Shown here piece after piece: positions 35,600 through 48,177 of a stretch of 64,000 nucleotides of DNA. The notes below the pieces were generated by a model. That model worked only from the letters and a program-made list of their open reading frames with translations, made no database searches and was not told where the DNA came from. Both the position numbers and the translations under genes were made by a program. Origin of the DNA: Collybiopsis luxurians FD-317 M1. Its lineage: Eukaryota > Basidiomycota > Agaricomycetes > Agaricales > Omphalotaceae. The stretch spans positions 15,492 through 79,491 of the forward strand of contig KN834858.1 in assembly GCA_000827265.1 (NCBI GenBank), in the 5' to 3' direction. Position 1 is the stretch's first letter. Each line of letters opens with the position of its first letter.

Positions 35600-36622
35600 A
35601 TGGCGACTGATATTCTTCCAACTATACCCACTATTCTTCCATTTTTCACTCTTACTCCTACTCTGAACCCTTTGTTTACTGTCACTACTAATCCCTCTCA
35701 AACTGTCACAGTGCTTCCTAGCACCTTAACCACTCCTTCAGTTGCTTCACAAAGCGCCAATAATGCTTCTCCTACTCCTACTACCATTATTGCCTCCGAC
35801 ACAATCACGCTATCCAATCTTGACACTTCCAGCACAAAGATTTTCGAGAGTACTAGCCCAGCTTCCGCCGCACCGTAAGTGACTGCTGATATTTTCAAAT
35901 ACCAGGTATAAATTCTCTCCTAGATCATCCTCTGCGCCTGCGAAACCGTCTGGGTCGACAAAGTCTCCAGACCGTACCGAGCTGACCAGGTGACTGTCTA
36001 CGAAATTTCCTTGCGTTGTGCTTACAGTTTCACCTTCTGGGTTATTTTTTTTTGATTCGATATAATATCTCCGTTCAGTACACAATCTTCCTCCCCTACG
36101 CAGCCCTCCTCCATTACACAGACCTCCGAGTCTGCTCAGGCCTCCCCAGTCCCCTCTGCCATTCACCAAATCACACAGTCTTCAGCCCCCATTGCTGGAT
36201 ACGTCCTTGGAGCAATAGCTGCACTAGCCATTATCACGCTAATCACATTCATTCTCGTCCGTCGACGAAGAAAGCAAGCCCGGAATGGTCAAATCATCCC
36301 TTGGATGGAGCTGTCCAGTATAAGTCCTCGAAATCACTGCAACGTCAGACGAAAAAAGGATTCTCGGCCACTCTATCAGAACCTTCCTTCATCTGACTCT
36401 GGGTCTTGGCCGGAAGATAGTAGAGAGACAATGGAAGCATCGGTTACCGGTTCAGATCTTGGCAGTGGCAGTATTGAGCCAATCACTGCACGTCTGGACT
36501 TTTTGCAAAATGGCATGGCTTGGGTGGTGGAACACATGCAGCAGCTTGAGTCTCAAAAAGACGATATAGAAATGGGGGAGTCAGATGCGCCGCCTCCAGC
36601 ATACGTGCCCGGACAAAATTAG
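35600..36622 (+). CDS. Copy C, single-pass membrane protein with PPxY tail, 294 residues
   Basis: Exons 35600-35874, 35924-35989 and 36079-36622 close with two phase-2 introns of 49 and 89 nt, the same structure as copies B and D. The ectodomain is Thr/Ser/Pro-rich (TVTTNPSQTVTVLPSTLTT; SSSPTQPSS). The TM helix is PIAGYVLGAIAALAIITLIT plus FILV, followed by RRRRKQAR. The cytosolic part has basic and acidic patches, then ARLDFLQN, VEHMQQLESQKDD and the end DAPPPAYVPGQN, containing PPxY. No signal peptide is visible. The tail is closest to copies A and D (EHMQxLESQ), while B and E share IMxxVQRIES, which suggests two subgroups. Same inferred role as copy B. Confidence 0.82.
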
Positions 36623-38587
36623 ACTATTTATCGTTCCTGTTTGCTTCTTTTCTTCTGGGATACCGTGAAAGCTAATACGAACGCGGACATTTTGCACAAC
36701 TATAAGAGGACACTCGCTTCAGACAATTCGGTTTTTGCCTAACCCCACGAAGCTTTGGTATGACTGATTCGGCATTGAGCGTAATGATATATATATCTTG
36801 CCTAAGTCTTGAGGGTTGTCCATAGAGTAGATGAAGATTATATGTATTGGGATTAGAAGATCAATTTGTAGGCTAACCAATCAAATACTTCGTTGAATCG
36901 CGAATGATATTGGAGACATTTAATATTAATAATAATATACACGGCGCCGCTGTTTGCAGAAAGTGTCAAATGATTCCAATTGTCTCTGAATTTGACTTAT
37001 AGCGACTGCATAAATTGAGAGTAACAAGAATGATATTAGCAGATTACTGTGCCATTTCATCCAATTGAACAGTCACAGCTCACAGACTCTAAAAAAATCG
37101 AAATTTTTTAGCCAGTAACAGGTGTTGGATTGACTTTATGGTTGATTCGAGTCAATTTTTGACCTGGTATTTATTCTATTTCGAAGCACCATTTATTTGC
37201 TTGGCAACAAAATCTTTAATGGTGATTGTTAGATAGTGAGAGTGTACAGTAATAAGCTCTAGTTAAAGCTGGTCTTCTGTCTGTATTGTTGGAAATAGAC
37301 AGAATTTGATTTCTGTTTCTGTCACAAAGCGGTATACAGTTGAGTGACTTTCAAGAGCACAGTAATCAGTTAAGCAGAAGCTGGTCTGGTCCCAATCAAC
37401 AGAGTTAATTAAATAGTCTACTGGTACAGGCAGGATACTCACCTGGTCCCAATTAACAGAGAGGTCAATATGGGGACTCAGGTTACAGGTGGTAGGTATA
37501 TATACTGTAGTGAACTGTAAGAGGGACTAATGCTACTGGGGGATAAGATGAGAAACTAATGCTACTGGAAGACAACAGCTAAGTGACAGCTATGAGAATA
37601 AACAGTATGGAGCATGTGGTCATGCAACAGATGCAAGAAGAGAAACAAGGAACACTTCATTAATAAAACAATGACAGTGGGAATGAAATGGAAAAAGAAC
37701 AATGATACCATGCAGAATGGAGATAGGAAGGAGTCATATGTCCAAAAGGTATTGATATGAAAGTTAGTCGTAAACGCGGTCATGTGAAAGGCATACAGTA
37801 AAAGGAAAATGAATAGGGGTTAAGAATAGGTGTTCATACCAGCTTTACGACAGTTTCCAGAACAAAACTTGCTAGGGCTTTTTGCTATTAGACTGGAATT
37901 GTGGCTTGATTATTAATATTCTCACATTTATTCCAACAACCTGGTCACAGGTCACAGGTTGCATTGAATTGAACAAAATGGTACAAGTCCGAGCAAATTA
38001 ACTTGATCGCTAACTTGATCCCATTTAATCAAGTTAACTTGTCATTTCCCACACTTGGACAAATTAACTTGCTGATGCTTGGCAAAATGTAACTAACTTG
38101 CACTTCACATAAAACTATTTGTAGCAAGTTGCAATTGTCTTGTTACTGTAACTACTATGTATTCAATGCTAATACATGTCTTGGGGCTTTAATAACAAAA
38201 TTCATGTCTTTTTGTTGACTGTTCATTGTTATACAATGGAAAACCTGAGTTATGATATAGATGGGCTTGCACCTATCAGCATTTTCACTGTACTTACTGG
38301 ATATCCAATACCAATATAAAAATCAAGGTTTCACCATTGAAAATTCATGTTCTTTTGTCAGCTGCTCACCATCAATTTACTGTTGCATACGAGTGATGAT
38401 ATGGCTTGAAGGATCAAGTTGTGACTACTCATATGACTGCAAGTTCTATAACTATCACATTTCCCCAAAATTCAAATCAGCCATTGGTCAGCCACTATTT
38501 GGACCAATGTCTAGGTCTTGACTGCAAGGCAAGCCCTTATAAGCTTAAAGTTGCAGAGTCAAAATCTGCATACTAATGACTTCCACC
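36623..38587. other. Intergenic before the Copia element
   Basis: No supported gene. AT-rich, with a block of AAGTTAACTT-type palindromes at 37985-38105. The minus-strand frame at 37783-37562 is low complexity. Confidence 0.5.
37985..38105. repeat. AAGTTAACTT-rich palindromic block
   Basis: Contains AAATTAACTTG, AATCAAGTTAACTTG, AAATTAACTTG and AACTAACTTG within about 120 bases, plus AAGTCCGAGC. These resemble the clusters at 290-360 and 45307-45560. Together with the latter it brackets the Copia and LINE region. Confidence 0.5.
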
Positions 38588-38592
38588 CAGGG

Positions 38593-38992
38593 TGTTGAAT
38601 AACTAATGACCTATGTAAGTACACGGTGACCTCAGAACAAGAGAAAGGTTCTCATAGCTACCTAACGACCTATGTAAGTACACAGTGACTGTAGGTAGAC
38701 AAGTAAGTATAGGTAAGCAGGTAGGAAAAGAAACACATACCCTCAGAACAAGAGAAAGGTTCTGAGGGACAGATACAAGAACATCGAGTTAAATAAGGAT
38801 GTTTCGGAACAAGGTTTAGGAAAAATAAAGAGGAGGTAGGAGTGAAATGAACAATGGTCAGATACCCGCACAGAAACAAATGGAAGCAAATGCATATACT
38901 CAAAGCCGTAGTCTCTAGGTGCAGTCACAATCACAGGGTCTAACTATCATAGGACACCCATACGCACCATGTATCATGTCGCAGATACAACA
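38593..38992 (-). repeat. Copia 3' LTR (left)
   Basis: 400 bp, TG...CA ends. It contains two copies of the module CTATGTAAGTACACGGTGAC (38611 and 38670) and two copies of CTCAGAACAAGAGAAAGG. The second forms a perfect 10-bp stem with a 9-nt loop at 38740-38768. Confidence 0.92.
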
Positions 38993-41900
38993 CTCCCCCT
39001 GGTGTCCTGATATTTCCAGTCAAGACCCAGGGCTGAGACAATACATTGATGCTTTTCCTTTGGAAGGGATTTTGTCATTATGTCGGCAAGATTCTGTGAG
39101 GAACAAACTGGATGCACTGCGACTGTGCGGTCGGCAACATAATCCTGAATGAAATGAAAATGAATGTCAATGTGCTTCGAGTGATTGTGAGCTTTATTCA
39201 TTTCAGAAAGACTCACAGCACTGATGCTATCGCAGAGCAGATCGAGAGGCTCATCACCTAGTCCCAAATCTACTTCATCCAACCAGCTGCGCATCCACAC
39301 AGCTTGTTGTACACCATGCAATAAGGAGATGTATTCAGATTCAGTGGAGGAGATTGCAATGGCATCCTGGCATTTTGAAGACCATGAAATGGGAGACCCA
39401 TTAACGATAAAAATGTATCCAGACATGGACTTTCATGAGACCTTGTCCCCGGCCCAATCTGCATCAACATATCCAATAGGCTTCACAGTTCCAGAAGTCC
39501 CGGGTTGGTACACAATCCTGTAATGAATAGTCCTGTAAATGTACTGGCAAAGTTTAATGAGGAGATCCCAATGTCAACAAGTGGGTAAGTTTTGCACAGT
39601 TGAAAGGATTGAACAAGCGAACACAATGTCAGGCTGTGTGCTGCTGGCTCCCCACCAACAACAACCAAGAATGCCATGGAACGGCTTCCCAGTCATGAAC
39701 ACTTCATTGTCTGCAGTCCTGATTTTGTCCAGTGAGAGTGAGAAGTTAGGAGGAAGGGGAGTGGATATAGGATAAAGGTCATTGATTATACCAAAGAATC
39801 GAAAAGCATTTTGGAAGAACAGCGCCTGGGATATTGCAATTGACCCATCCGTAAGGTGATCAATGGTGAGACCCACAAGGAAATGTTTATCCTTTACATC
39901 CTTCAATTCCCATACCTCAAAACCTTTTACCATCCAGTCAGCCTCGAAGTCCAATGAAGATCCACTGAAAACATTGTCTGTATGAACTGAAGCAATTGAA
40001 AAATCCCCAGTTGAAGCATCCTTACAATATTGAATGCACGGGTCGGCACATGAGGACTTGAACCCAAGTTGATGGAACTGATTCTGAAGCTCCTTATACC
40101 AAATGTGACCAGCTTGAGACATTCCATATAGCAGTTTGTGCATCAAACAGACCTTCCCTTCCTCCCCCAGTTTGGCAAAACCTGTAGGCTGCTCCATATA
40201 GACAGGGGGATCTACTGGCAGGTTACCATTAAGGTAAGCAGTGGAGAAGTCCCACTGATGAGTACAGAGACATTTGAAAGTGGAAATGGCAATGAGAAGG
40301 CGCACAGATTCAAATCTTGCAACCATAGACCAACTCTTCTCATAATCTACTCCAGCAACCTGCATGTTGCCCTGCGCAATGTACTGAGCCTTATACTTCA
40401 TAACCGATCCTTCACCATCAACCTTCAAATCATGGACCCACATTCCCCCAAGAACACAAGCGTTAGCAGGCCAGTTGACCAAAGTCCAACAGTTCCATTT
40501 CTCCAATGATGCAATTTCAGCCTTCATAGGAGGCAACCATTCCTCGGGATTCTTCATGGCATCTGCATAGGATTTTGGAATACGAATGTCTCCTCCCCCT
40601 TTGATGGTGCTGGCTAAGATGACTATGCTTGCCCATTCTTCAGCATTTTCCCTTGCACAATCTTCTTCATCCTCATATTCCTGCATGTGTACCATATGAG
40701 TCAAAGGATTTTGAATGCGTGAAGACCAGCGCTGACCAGTGACAGGATTGGTGGGTGCGAGAGGAGCAACAGAACCCAAAGAGGGAGTTACTGCATCTGG
40801 AACCATGTTAGGTTGCTTGGGTTGGACTGAGAGATCCAGACTGATGTCAGTATCATATGCCAAGCCCTCAGCCCCTAATTCTTCAAATCCTGAATCCAAA
40901 TAAGCAAGGGTCCGTCGAGGGTTCCCTTCCTCAAATTGAAGGTCGCGAACTGGGAACATGGTGCATCTACTGACATCCCAAACACAATAACCACGGTGTC
41001 CAATATAACTGACAAGTCAGCCTTCCCATGCTTGTCTCCCAAGCTTTCCATTGACGTGATCTAAGTCAGTAACCCAAACCCTGCATCCCCATCGCCGTAA
41101 ATGAGAAATGTTTACTTTCCCTTTCCTCGCTTCATACCATTTCTCCCATGGGATAACCCCAGGGTGTTGACTAGTAGGGATCATTCCCCATATATAGCAG
41201 TATGCTTGTGCTGCTTCAGCCCAAAAATGATGATCCAAGTCTGAATCTTCAAGTATCGCACGCATGCCTTCAATAATGGTACGATTTGCGCACTCGACTT
41301 GTCTGTTAGCTGCTGATGAAGCTTTAGGAACCTTTTCAATCAAAATACCCTGTGCTGAACACCAATCATCGAAAGCACGATTGTCGAATTTGTGACCCAT
41401 GTCAATTCAGAACACTCGGACTCTCCACCCAGTTTGCAGCTCAGCCATGGCAGTGAATCTTTGAACAATATCAAGGATAGTCGAAGCCTCTTTATTGGGA
41501 GGAAAATATGGGAAGGGAATACCTGTTCCGTCATCACATGCCAGCAACATATAGTACACTCCACCTAAACTCCATGTGTGTGCACACCCCCATAGGTCAA
41601 GACTCACCTGATCCAAGGGTTCGGCAGACAGAACAACAATATCATTGAACGGGAGACACTTTGCCTTTGCAAAAAGGCATACTTCACATTTCCTGCATAA
41701 GGAAAAATCTGAAACCTCTAAACCTTCAACCATTTCACGCTTTGCCATAATCTGAATAAGGTTTATATCAGTGTGTCCAAACCTGGTGTGCCACATAGCA
41801 AGTGAACAAGGTTTTGACTGGGAACATCCAGACAATGCAAGAACATAAGAGGAGTCAGCAGCGGAAGCAGAACGGGTAACAGGTGTGTTGGTTTCATCAA

Positions 41901-43377
41901 TATTGTCAACAACATTCACCTGGTATAGGCCATGAATAGCGCCTCCTGTGGCCAGTAGCCCATCAACCACAACAACATCGGAAGTGGGATGCCGGACCTC
42001 TATGCGACTGTTCCCCCATACACCCCGATATCCCTTTTGGTCCATACAAGGTAAGGAAAGGAGGTTCATAGCAAATGAAGGCATATGCAAAGCTGGAAAC
42101 TGAAGATGGTAAACAGCACCAAGGCAAGTTTTCACCATAATCTCAGCGATACCGTAACCTTCAATAACAAAGGATCCATGTTGTCCTTCTGTAGCCATCC
42201 ATCCATGGGATTTGACTGGGTGATAGCTGATAAACTGTTGTCAATTTCAAATACACCAGTGAGAGGTGGCGCTATCAATAAAAGTAGGAATTTTCTTATT
42301 TAACATATGCCGACTAGGTACAGAGGAGGACTGTAAACTGTCTGTATTGCTTGGTGCTTGTCCTAAAAAGGCAGAAGCTGCTCACCCCAGTCTAACAGAA
42401 TAGGCATTAGGGAGAGTAGAGTGATACAGAGAGTAGTCCATACCTCCGGACTCGAGATCTCTGAAGTCAAAAATGGCAGCAGCAGCAGTAGAGGCAGACA
42501 GAATAGAGTCATTTGAAGTGGAAGCAGCAATAGCGGATGGATTAATGACCTTGGTAGGTTCCATCCCTTTCAGAGCAGTATACCATTTAGGCCCCTTTCC
42601 CTCACTTCCTCCCCCTTTAGCCCAACAATTTTTCTTCACATGCCCAACACATTTGCAATTATTGCAAACAATACCTGAACCTCTGGTACCAATGGCGAGT
42701 GCATTGGATGGCGCATTGGAACTGGGAGTCATAGTTGCCGACTCAACCATCATGTTGTATTTGATCAAGATGCACTTCAATTCTGGATAAGGCCTTGCTC
42801 CATGGGTTTGCAAGATCCAAAGATAATCGGGGGTAAGTGAGGTCAAAAAGTGAGACCGAAGGTCATCGGTTGTAATGGTGCATCCAATGTCGCTAGCAGC
42901 CTTGCGAAGTGACTCCAGCTGTTGAAAGTATTCTTCAAAAGGCGTTCCAGGAATGTATTTAAATTGCTGGATACGTTCTTTGGTGAGAGTTTGGGCAGCA
43001 GCAGATGTCGTTTCGAATTCCGTGGTGAGAGCAGACCACATAACCTGCACAGACATGTCCTGCATAATACCCATAGACCGAGGGTCCTTGACATTTTGGT
43101 AGATTATGCCAGCAATTCATGCATTGCAAAGTTCCCATTCTTCAACTGATGGGGAACGAGAGTTGACAGATGTAGGAGTCAGAGCCGTGCCCTGAGTATT
43201 CAGAGCAGCAGGGGTAGGGGAAGGTATGGATCCATCAAGGTAGCCACTGAGACCAGTTGCATGAGCAACACTTTTGAGGTGGTCATGAAAGGCGGCCCAG
43301 TTTACCAGTCTGATAAGCTGGCAATCTTCGGGGAAGAGGAGGAGAGTTGGAAGAGCATTTGTAACAGACGAAGACAT
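38974..43377 (-). pseudogene. Copia gag-pol polyprotein, many TGA stops
   Basis: From about 43377 downward: Gag starts MSSSVTNALPTLLLFP and ends with a CCHC zinc knuckle (CNNCKCVGHVKKNC). The protease motif has lost a Gly (FIDSATSH for the usual DSGA). Integrase has HTRFGHTDINLI, the HHCC-type C-pairs CRKCEVC and the core DLWGCAHT; RT has YDWxxAYLNG-like QWDFSTAYLNG and KLLYGMSQAGHIWY. The RT active-site YVDD reads HTDN. RNase H has SSTESEYISL and the end IMTKSLPKEKH. At least eight in-frame TGA interrupt it, all explained by CGA to TGA; I saw no frameshift. The element cannot make its own proteins. Confidence 0.88.
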
Positions 43378-43446
43378 TTGGAGGTCCCAGATTTGTGTCA
43401 ATTAAGGTGGTACGAAATTAACAATTTACACTTCTGACTGTGAATC

Positions 43447-43846
43447 TGTTGAATAACTAACAACCTATGTAAGTACACAGTGACCTCAGAACAAGAGAAA
43501 GGTTCTCATAGCTACCTAACGACCTATGTAAGTACACGGTGACTGTAGGTAGACAAGTAAGTATAGGTAAGCAGGTAGGAAAAGAAATACATACCCTCAG
43601 AACAAGAGAAAGGTTCTGAGGGACAGATACAAGAACGTCGAGTTAAATAAGGATGTTTTGGAACAAGGTTTAGGAAAAATAAAGAGGAGGTAGGAGTGAA
43701 ATGAACAATGGCCAGATACCTGCATGGAAACAAATGGAAGCAAATGCATATACTCAAAGCCGTAGTCTCTAGGTGCAGTCACAATCACGGGGTCTAACTA
43801 TCATAGGACACCCATATGTGCTATGTATCATGTCGCAGATACAACA
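43447..43846 (-). repeat. Copia 5' LTR (right)
   Basis: 400 bp, about 96 percent identical to the left LTR, with all differences being transitions. Carries the promoter for the minus-strand element and the same hairpin at 43594-43622. Confidence 0.92.
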
Positions 43847-43925
43847 CAGGGAAATGTGCTCTCACATACCTGCTAATATGGCAGGTTATGTGGGGATCAG
43901 GGCCAGCTTACTTTGTAAATTCAAT

Positions 43926-44510
43926 TTACATGCTTCTCCCCATACCCACTAAAACCCCCGATACTTTGGTCCAGTCATCTGGTGGCTTGTTGACATCAGT
44001 GGTATCTTGCCAAGTCTCCAAAACTGTGGTCTTCAGCAGTGGTTTCTTCCTAAATTTAGCTTTATCTATTAAAGTTAGGTCTAGCTCTAGACATTTGCTT
44101 AGTCTGAACAGGAATTGATTTTGGATCTCCATCACCATTGGTGTCTTGAGCAGGTCATTATCATGTTGAATCACATGGATGTTCCTTAGTTGCCAAATCA
44201 ATGCAGTTGCTTCTTGCATGACTATTTCTGTTAGCCTCGCAGCTCTTGGGCTTTCCTTTTCCCTTGCATCTTTTGGATGTATTAGCATGCTTCTTAATAC
44301 TTGGCCAAATGTAAACTCTCGCAGGAGGTAGATGGACTTCTGTAATAGAAATTGCCTGACTAGCTGCCATATCTCAGCCTGTCCAGGCCTGTCACACTTA
44401 ACCAAAATTTGTTCCATATCTGCAATGGTGTTGCACTGGTTACAAGTTGCTCTTCTTCATATCCCTTGCAGTGTAGCCACTTTCTACCAATCCAGAATGT
44501 ATTGTGTATA
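43926..44510 (-). pseudogene. C-terminal fragment of a LINE-type reverse-transcriptase polyprotein
   Basis: The minus-strand frame after 44417 reads MEQILVKCDRPGQAEIW, preceded in frame by CNQCNTIAD and, beyond a TGA, by LQGI. The C..C plus ME.IL..C.. pattern is the zinc-knuckle (zf-RVT-like) region that follows RNase H in many Agaricomycete non-LTR elements. The rest (LIWQLRNIHVIQHDND, LELDLTLIDKAKF, DDWTKVSGVLVGM) matches the tail of such proteins. No RT core is present. The Copia element inserted next to this fragment, since its target site lies about 80 bases away. Confidence 0.55.
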
Positions 44511-44878
44511 GCCTTCTATGTCCAGATGTTCTGTTCCTTCATGGCACCTGGGCTTTTTGTGCATTTAATCCATCTTGTTTGGTCACTTATAGGTACAGCT
44601 GGTGCCCCTTCATCAAGTCCGGATGCATATAATGACACAAGCTTGGAAGCATATGATATATTTTCCTTGTTCATAGAAATTGAACTGTCTACACAGGTTT
44701 ACAAAAAAAATGTTCTACTTTATCTATCTAACCGCCAAGTGCACAGTACCAATGACTAGCACAATTCTGGTACCACCAGAGGATGAAAATGACCAACGGC
44801 ACAGAATTTCACAAGATTCAGATGAGGAATTAGACAATTGAACCCCAACCAGAAATCAAAAGATGGTTTAAAATATAA

Positions 44879-45244
44879 AACTAATAAGTACGAAGTCCTC
44901 AGAAGCACACGAAAGAGTGTGAACGACTCATGTATTGATATGTACCTGTAAAACTAATAAGTACGAAGTCAATGTGAATGAATTAGTACGTAGTTAATCA
45001 GGCATAGGTATGATAACTTACCCTCAGAAGCACACGAAAGAGTGTGAACAACTGAGGGATAGAATCTAGTAACAGTACGTATAAATAGTTTCCATAGGTG
45101 ATGTAGAACCTTCACCCGAGTACCTATATATGAATCCAGGCTAAAGCAAAGGAAAATAAAATAAGAGACTGCGATCGCGGATGAGCACAGCGAGCGGGAT
45201 AAGTAGTATCCGGGCGGGGCTCGTATCATCTGCTTTACCTCAAC
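44879..45244. mobile_element. LTR-like relic related in layout to the Copia LTR
   Basis: Two copies of ACTAATAAGTACGAAGTC (44879, 44951) alternate with two copies of CTCAGAAGCACACGAAAGAG (44898, 45023). The second copy folds as CCCTCAG..CACAC-GAAAGA-GTGTG..CTGAGGG. The block ends CTCAACA at about 45244. This repeat-plus-hairpin order is the same as in the 400-bp Copia LTR although the bases differ. No TG start was found, so the left edge is uncertain. It is best read as a solo or truncated LTR of a sister family. Confidence 0.5.
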
Positions 45245-45306
45245 ATAAAAGCAAGGAGTGTTAGCTTAAGCTTGCCCTGCAACGATATTCAATTTCTATC
45301 AGTTTC

Positions 45307-45560
45307 TAAGTCCGCTAACTGGATGAGAACTTGCCGAGAACTTGCCGAAACTCGGCAGAATATAAACAGCGTGATGAACAAAATTGCAATGCATAAGTGA
45401 ATTTAAAAATTCACTATATGCTTCCTTTGGACACTTTGTAGCATTCTCACTGCTCAGAAGCAATAATAAATGTTACTAAGTAATGTACATCAAGTTCGTC
45501 AAGTTAACTTTTAATTCAAAAGGTCGATCAAGTTAGCGGAGTTTGAATCAATCAAGTTAA
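45307..45560. repeat. Palindromic AAGTTAACTT / CCGAG..CTCGG cluster
   Basis: Contains AAGTCCGCTAACT, two copies of GAACTTGCCGA followed by AACTCGGC, then CAAGTTAACTT, CAAGTTAGCGGAGTT and CAAGTTAATTC. The same words occur at 250-360 (CCGAGATTCGGCAAGTTAGC; AAGTTAGCGGACTT) and 37985-38105. Confidence 0.5.
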
Positions 45561-48177
45561 TTCTGTAGGAGAAGGAAACAAGCCACACTCTCGGGAGAGT
45601 CAGTATAATACTACCGAGAGTCAGCATCCACCAGGAGTATCAAGGTCAAGCTTGAGAATAAATTATAATATAAGTACTGTTCAGTGCAACTGCCAAAAAA
45701 AAATATAACATTCCCTAAGTGGTTACTGCTTTGACTCATCTCACAATGAAATTTTTAGGTTATTCATCATATGGTTATTTGGCAACAACACTGCTACAGA
45801 ATATAATTGGACTATCACCGGTTGATTTTGGGATGCATCGGAACAGAAGATACAATGATGCAGTGCAGGAAGTGGGGATATGACAGCCTAAAAGGGCCGT
45901 CGAACACATACAGGAGGTAAAGATAAAGGACAAAGGTTTCACGGAGGCAGGAGCCTTGTGAGTGCCAGAGTACCGGAGAATCAATTGCACATCAGCTTAA
46001 GGAAACTATGTTTTTACATTTACCGGGAATAGTGAATGCACAAATTTGAATGGCAGAGGTGTATTAGTTCCTGCTGCGCAATGTGCAATCATTTGATACC
46101 TATACAATAATTTTACTTCTCCTAGTCATGTATCTGTGTAAAAGAGATCTGAAGAACTTGGTTGATTACAAGTGCATGGAATGTAATGGAATGCTGAGTT
46201 TTTGTGGTGGTGAAATCTGTGCCTGATCCCTAACAGGCAATTTTATATTAATGGCATATACTGATGACATGGCAATATACTACAGTTTTTGTCATAATTA
46301 CACAGTTAAACCACTATTTATGTAGAGTCTAGACTAAGCCAGAAGGTGGCAGCATTTGAGTCACCAGGTAGGCACCACGGCGGGCACGAGCGCAGCGTTG
46401 GCCCACTACCAACGGCAGGGCCTCAAGTGGGGCACCGAAGGACTGATTATTTTTAGACATTACCAGAAGGCACGAGATGTTAGGAAAAGCAATAACCAAG
46501 ATAAATTCGCGGCGCATGCTTACCGCATGTTTTAAAACAAGACTACAACATAGCACCATAATATACCATGATAGAATGGCCATTGGGAGCCATAGAAAGC
46601 CTGTTTAAAAATTTTTAGTGAGGTTTTCCGACCATTTAACTGGGTAGATGCCCCGCCAAAGTTGAAAAAAGAAAAGAAAAGACTCCGGCCCGTTGACTTC
46701 CCATGAAGTCATAATAATAGGACGATCTGCTTGTACTTCCTATGTTATTTAAGGGGTCCGGGTCAGGAAATCCCGGACCAAAGGTAGGTATTAGGTAGAT
46801 TGGGCGATGGGACTTGAAAGACATTTTTTGACTGACATATTGAGGACCCTCAAATAGTGGTCTAGCAGCCTTGTAGTGCAGAAATTATCATTGCAACAAT
46901 CTCAGGTGGCCTTAAATGCACTACTGTTGACATATATAGCAGTGCCGAACCCAATGCCGACATGATCTGCATGTCACTGCTTGAATCTGAATTCTCAATT
47001 GCTCACTCCTTTTTGATTGTTTATCCTTTTTCTTCACAACATAAAGATGTCTGAAAGTAATAGCAAACTGGTAACTCCTTCCCAGTTACGAGGCCGGAAT
47101 GAAATGAAGGAATCGTTCCTATGGGCGATTCGGCATTTCATGTTTTTTTCCTATAAGGAAGGCAGTTTTTCCATATATGAATAAATTTGATAGCATCTTA
47201 TTTATTTTCCTATACCCTTCCCAGCGAGATGCGCATTTTATCTTCTGTTTTCATCACAGAAACAGAATTCTTTACACCTTGAACTGTCCATTTAACTATT
47301 GAATTCATGTCCCTGTGTGTTGTCTGACTTTAAAGTCATTTGATACATTCTTCGGGCCACATTCCTGCTCGCCAAGGTTGACAGCCTCACTCGGCTTTTT
47401 TCTGTTTGGACCCATGAACTGTCCTCCACCATCAATTTCATCTGAACCTAATCATGCTCTACACTCGGATACTTCATAACAACCTGACTCATTCGCACCA
47501 ATTGCAATGACAACATTCAAGTGATGGCGACAATGCGGCCATTTCATGCGCACTGTAATGATGATAAGGTACTGTTGAATTTTTTCTTCCACCATTCTAA
47601 CTTGTCTTACTGCAATGAATATTGAGAACGTTTCAAATATGCCATGCATTTTTAATTTCTTCCTAGTCGGGCCTCGTACTTGCCACACACGGAGCGTGAT
47701 GGCTTACTTTCGCACGTGGTAACTTGCAAGGGGTTTTGCTTATTCATCAATAATTGCTAACTCACCTCCGTAGAATCCGACCACTGATACAGGCAGCAAG
47801 GTGTTATGCCTGAACTACAGCAAATAAATTGGCATAGGTACAGGCAGGGTTACGTAGATGGTACAGGTAGTTATTGGTATTATGACTGTGGAATATGATT
47901 TTCTAATGTGTATTTGGATCCACAGTATCATACTCAATGTTTAAACTTTGGACTTGGAAGTTAAGGGATTTACAAGACTCGATTGGGTGTGTAGTACTTG
48001 GGTTTAGCATGATCAATTTCTCTATTTGGATTACACCACGTGACCGTAAATACACGTGGTGGTAGGTGGGTGGCCTGATCAAAAATAACCACACTAGCGC
48101 CGTCTTGCACGGCAAAGCCCGCTACCTCAGTCACCATCGAAATCATATCGTGTACAGTCAAAAATCATATTTTATTA
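45561..48177. other. Intergenic, nothing recognised
   Basis: About 2.6 kb. Minus-strand frames at 45990-45775, 46583-46329 and 47688-47452 have no family signature, start context or splice partners. No repeat, RNA gene or transposon end was identified. Confidence 0.45.

Larger units (their letters stand above)
38593..43846 (-). mobile_element. Copia (Ty1/copia) LTR retrotransposon, full length, dead
   Basis: Two 400-bp LTRs (38593-38992 and 43447-43846) begin TGTTGAATAA and end TACAACA. The 5-bp direct repeat CAGGG flanks the element at 38588-38592 and 43847-43851. The coding order on the minus strand is gag, protease, integrase, reverse transcriptase, RNase H, which defines the Copia class. 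A purine-rich tract (reverse complement of CTCCCCCTGG at 38993) adjoins the 3' LTR. The LTRs differ at about 16 positions, all transitions and mostly at CpG, so age estimates based on LTR divergence would be inflated. Confidence 0.93.
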
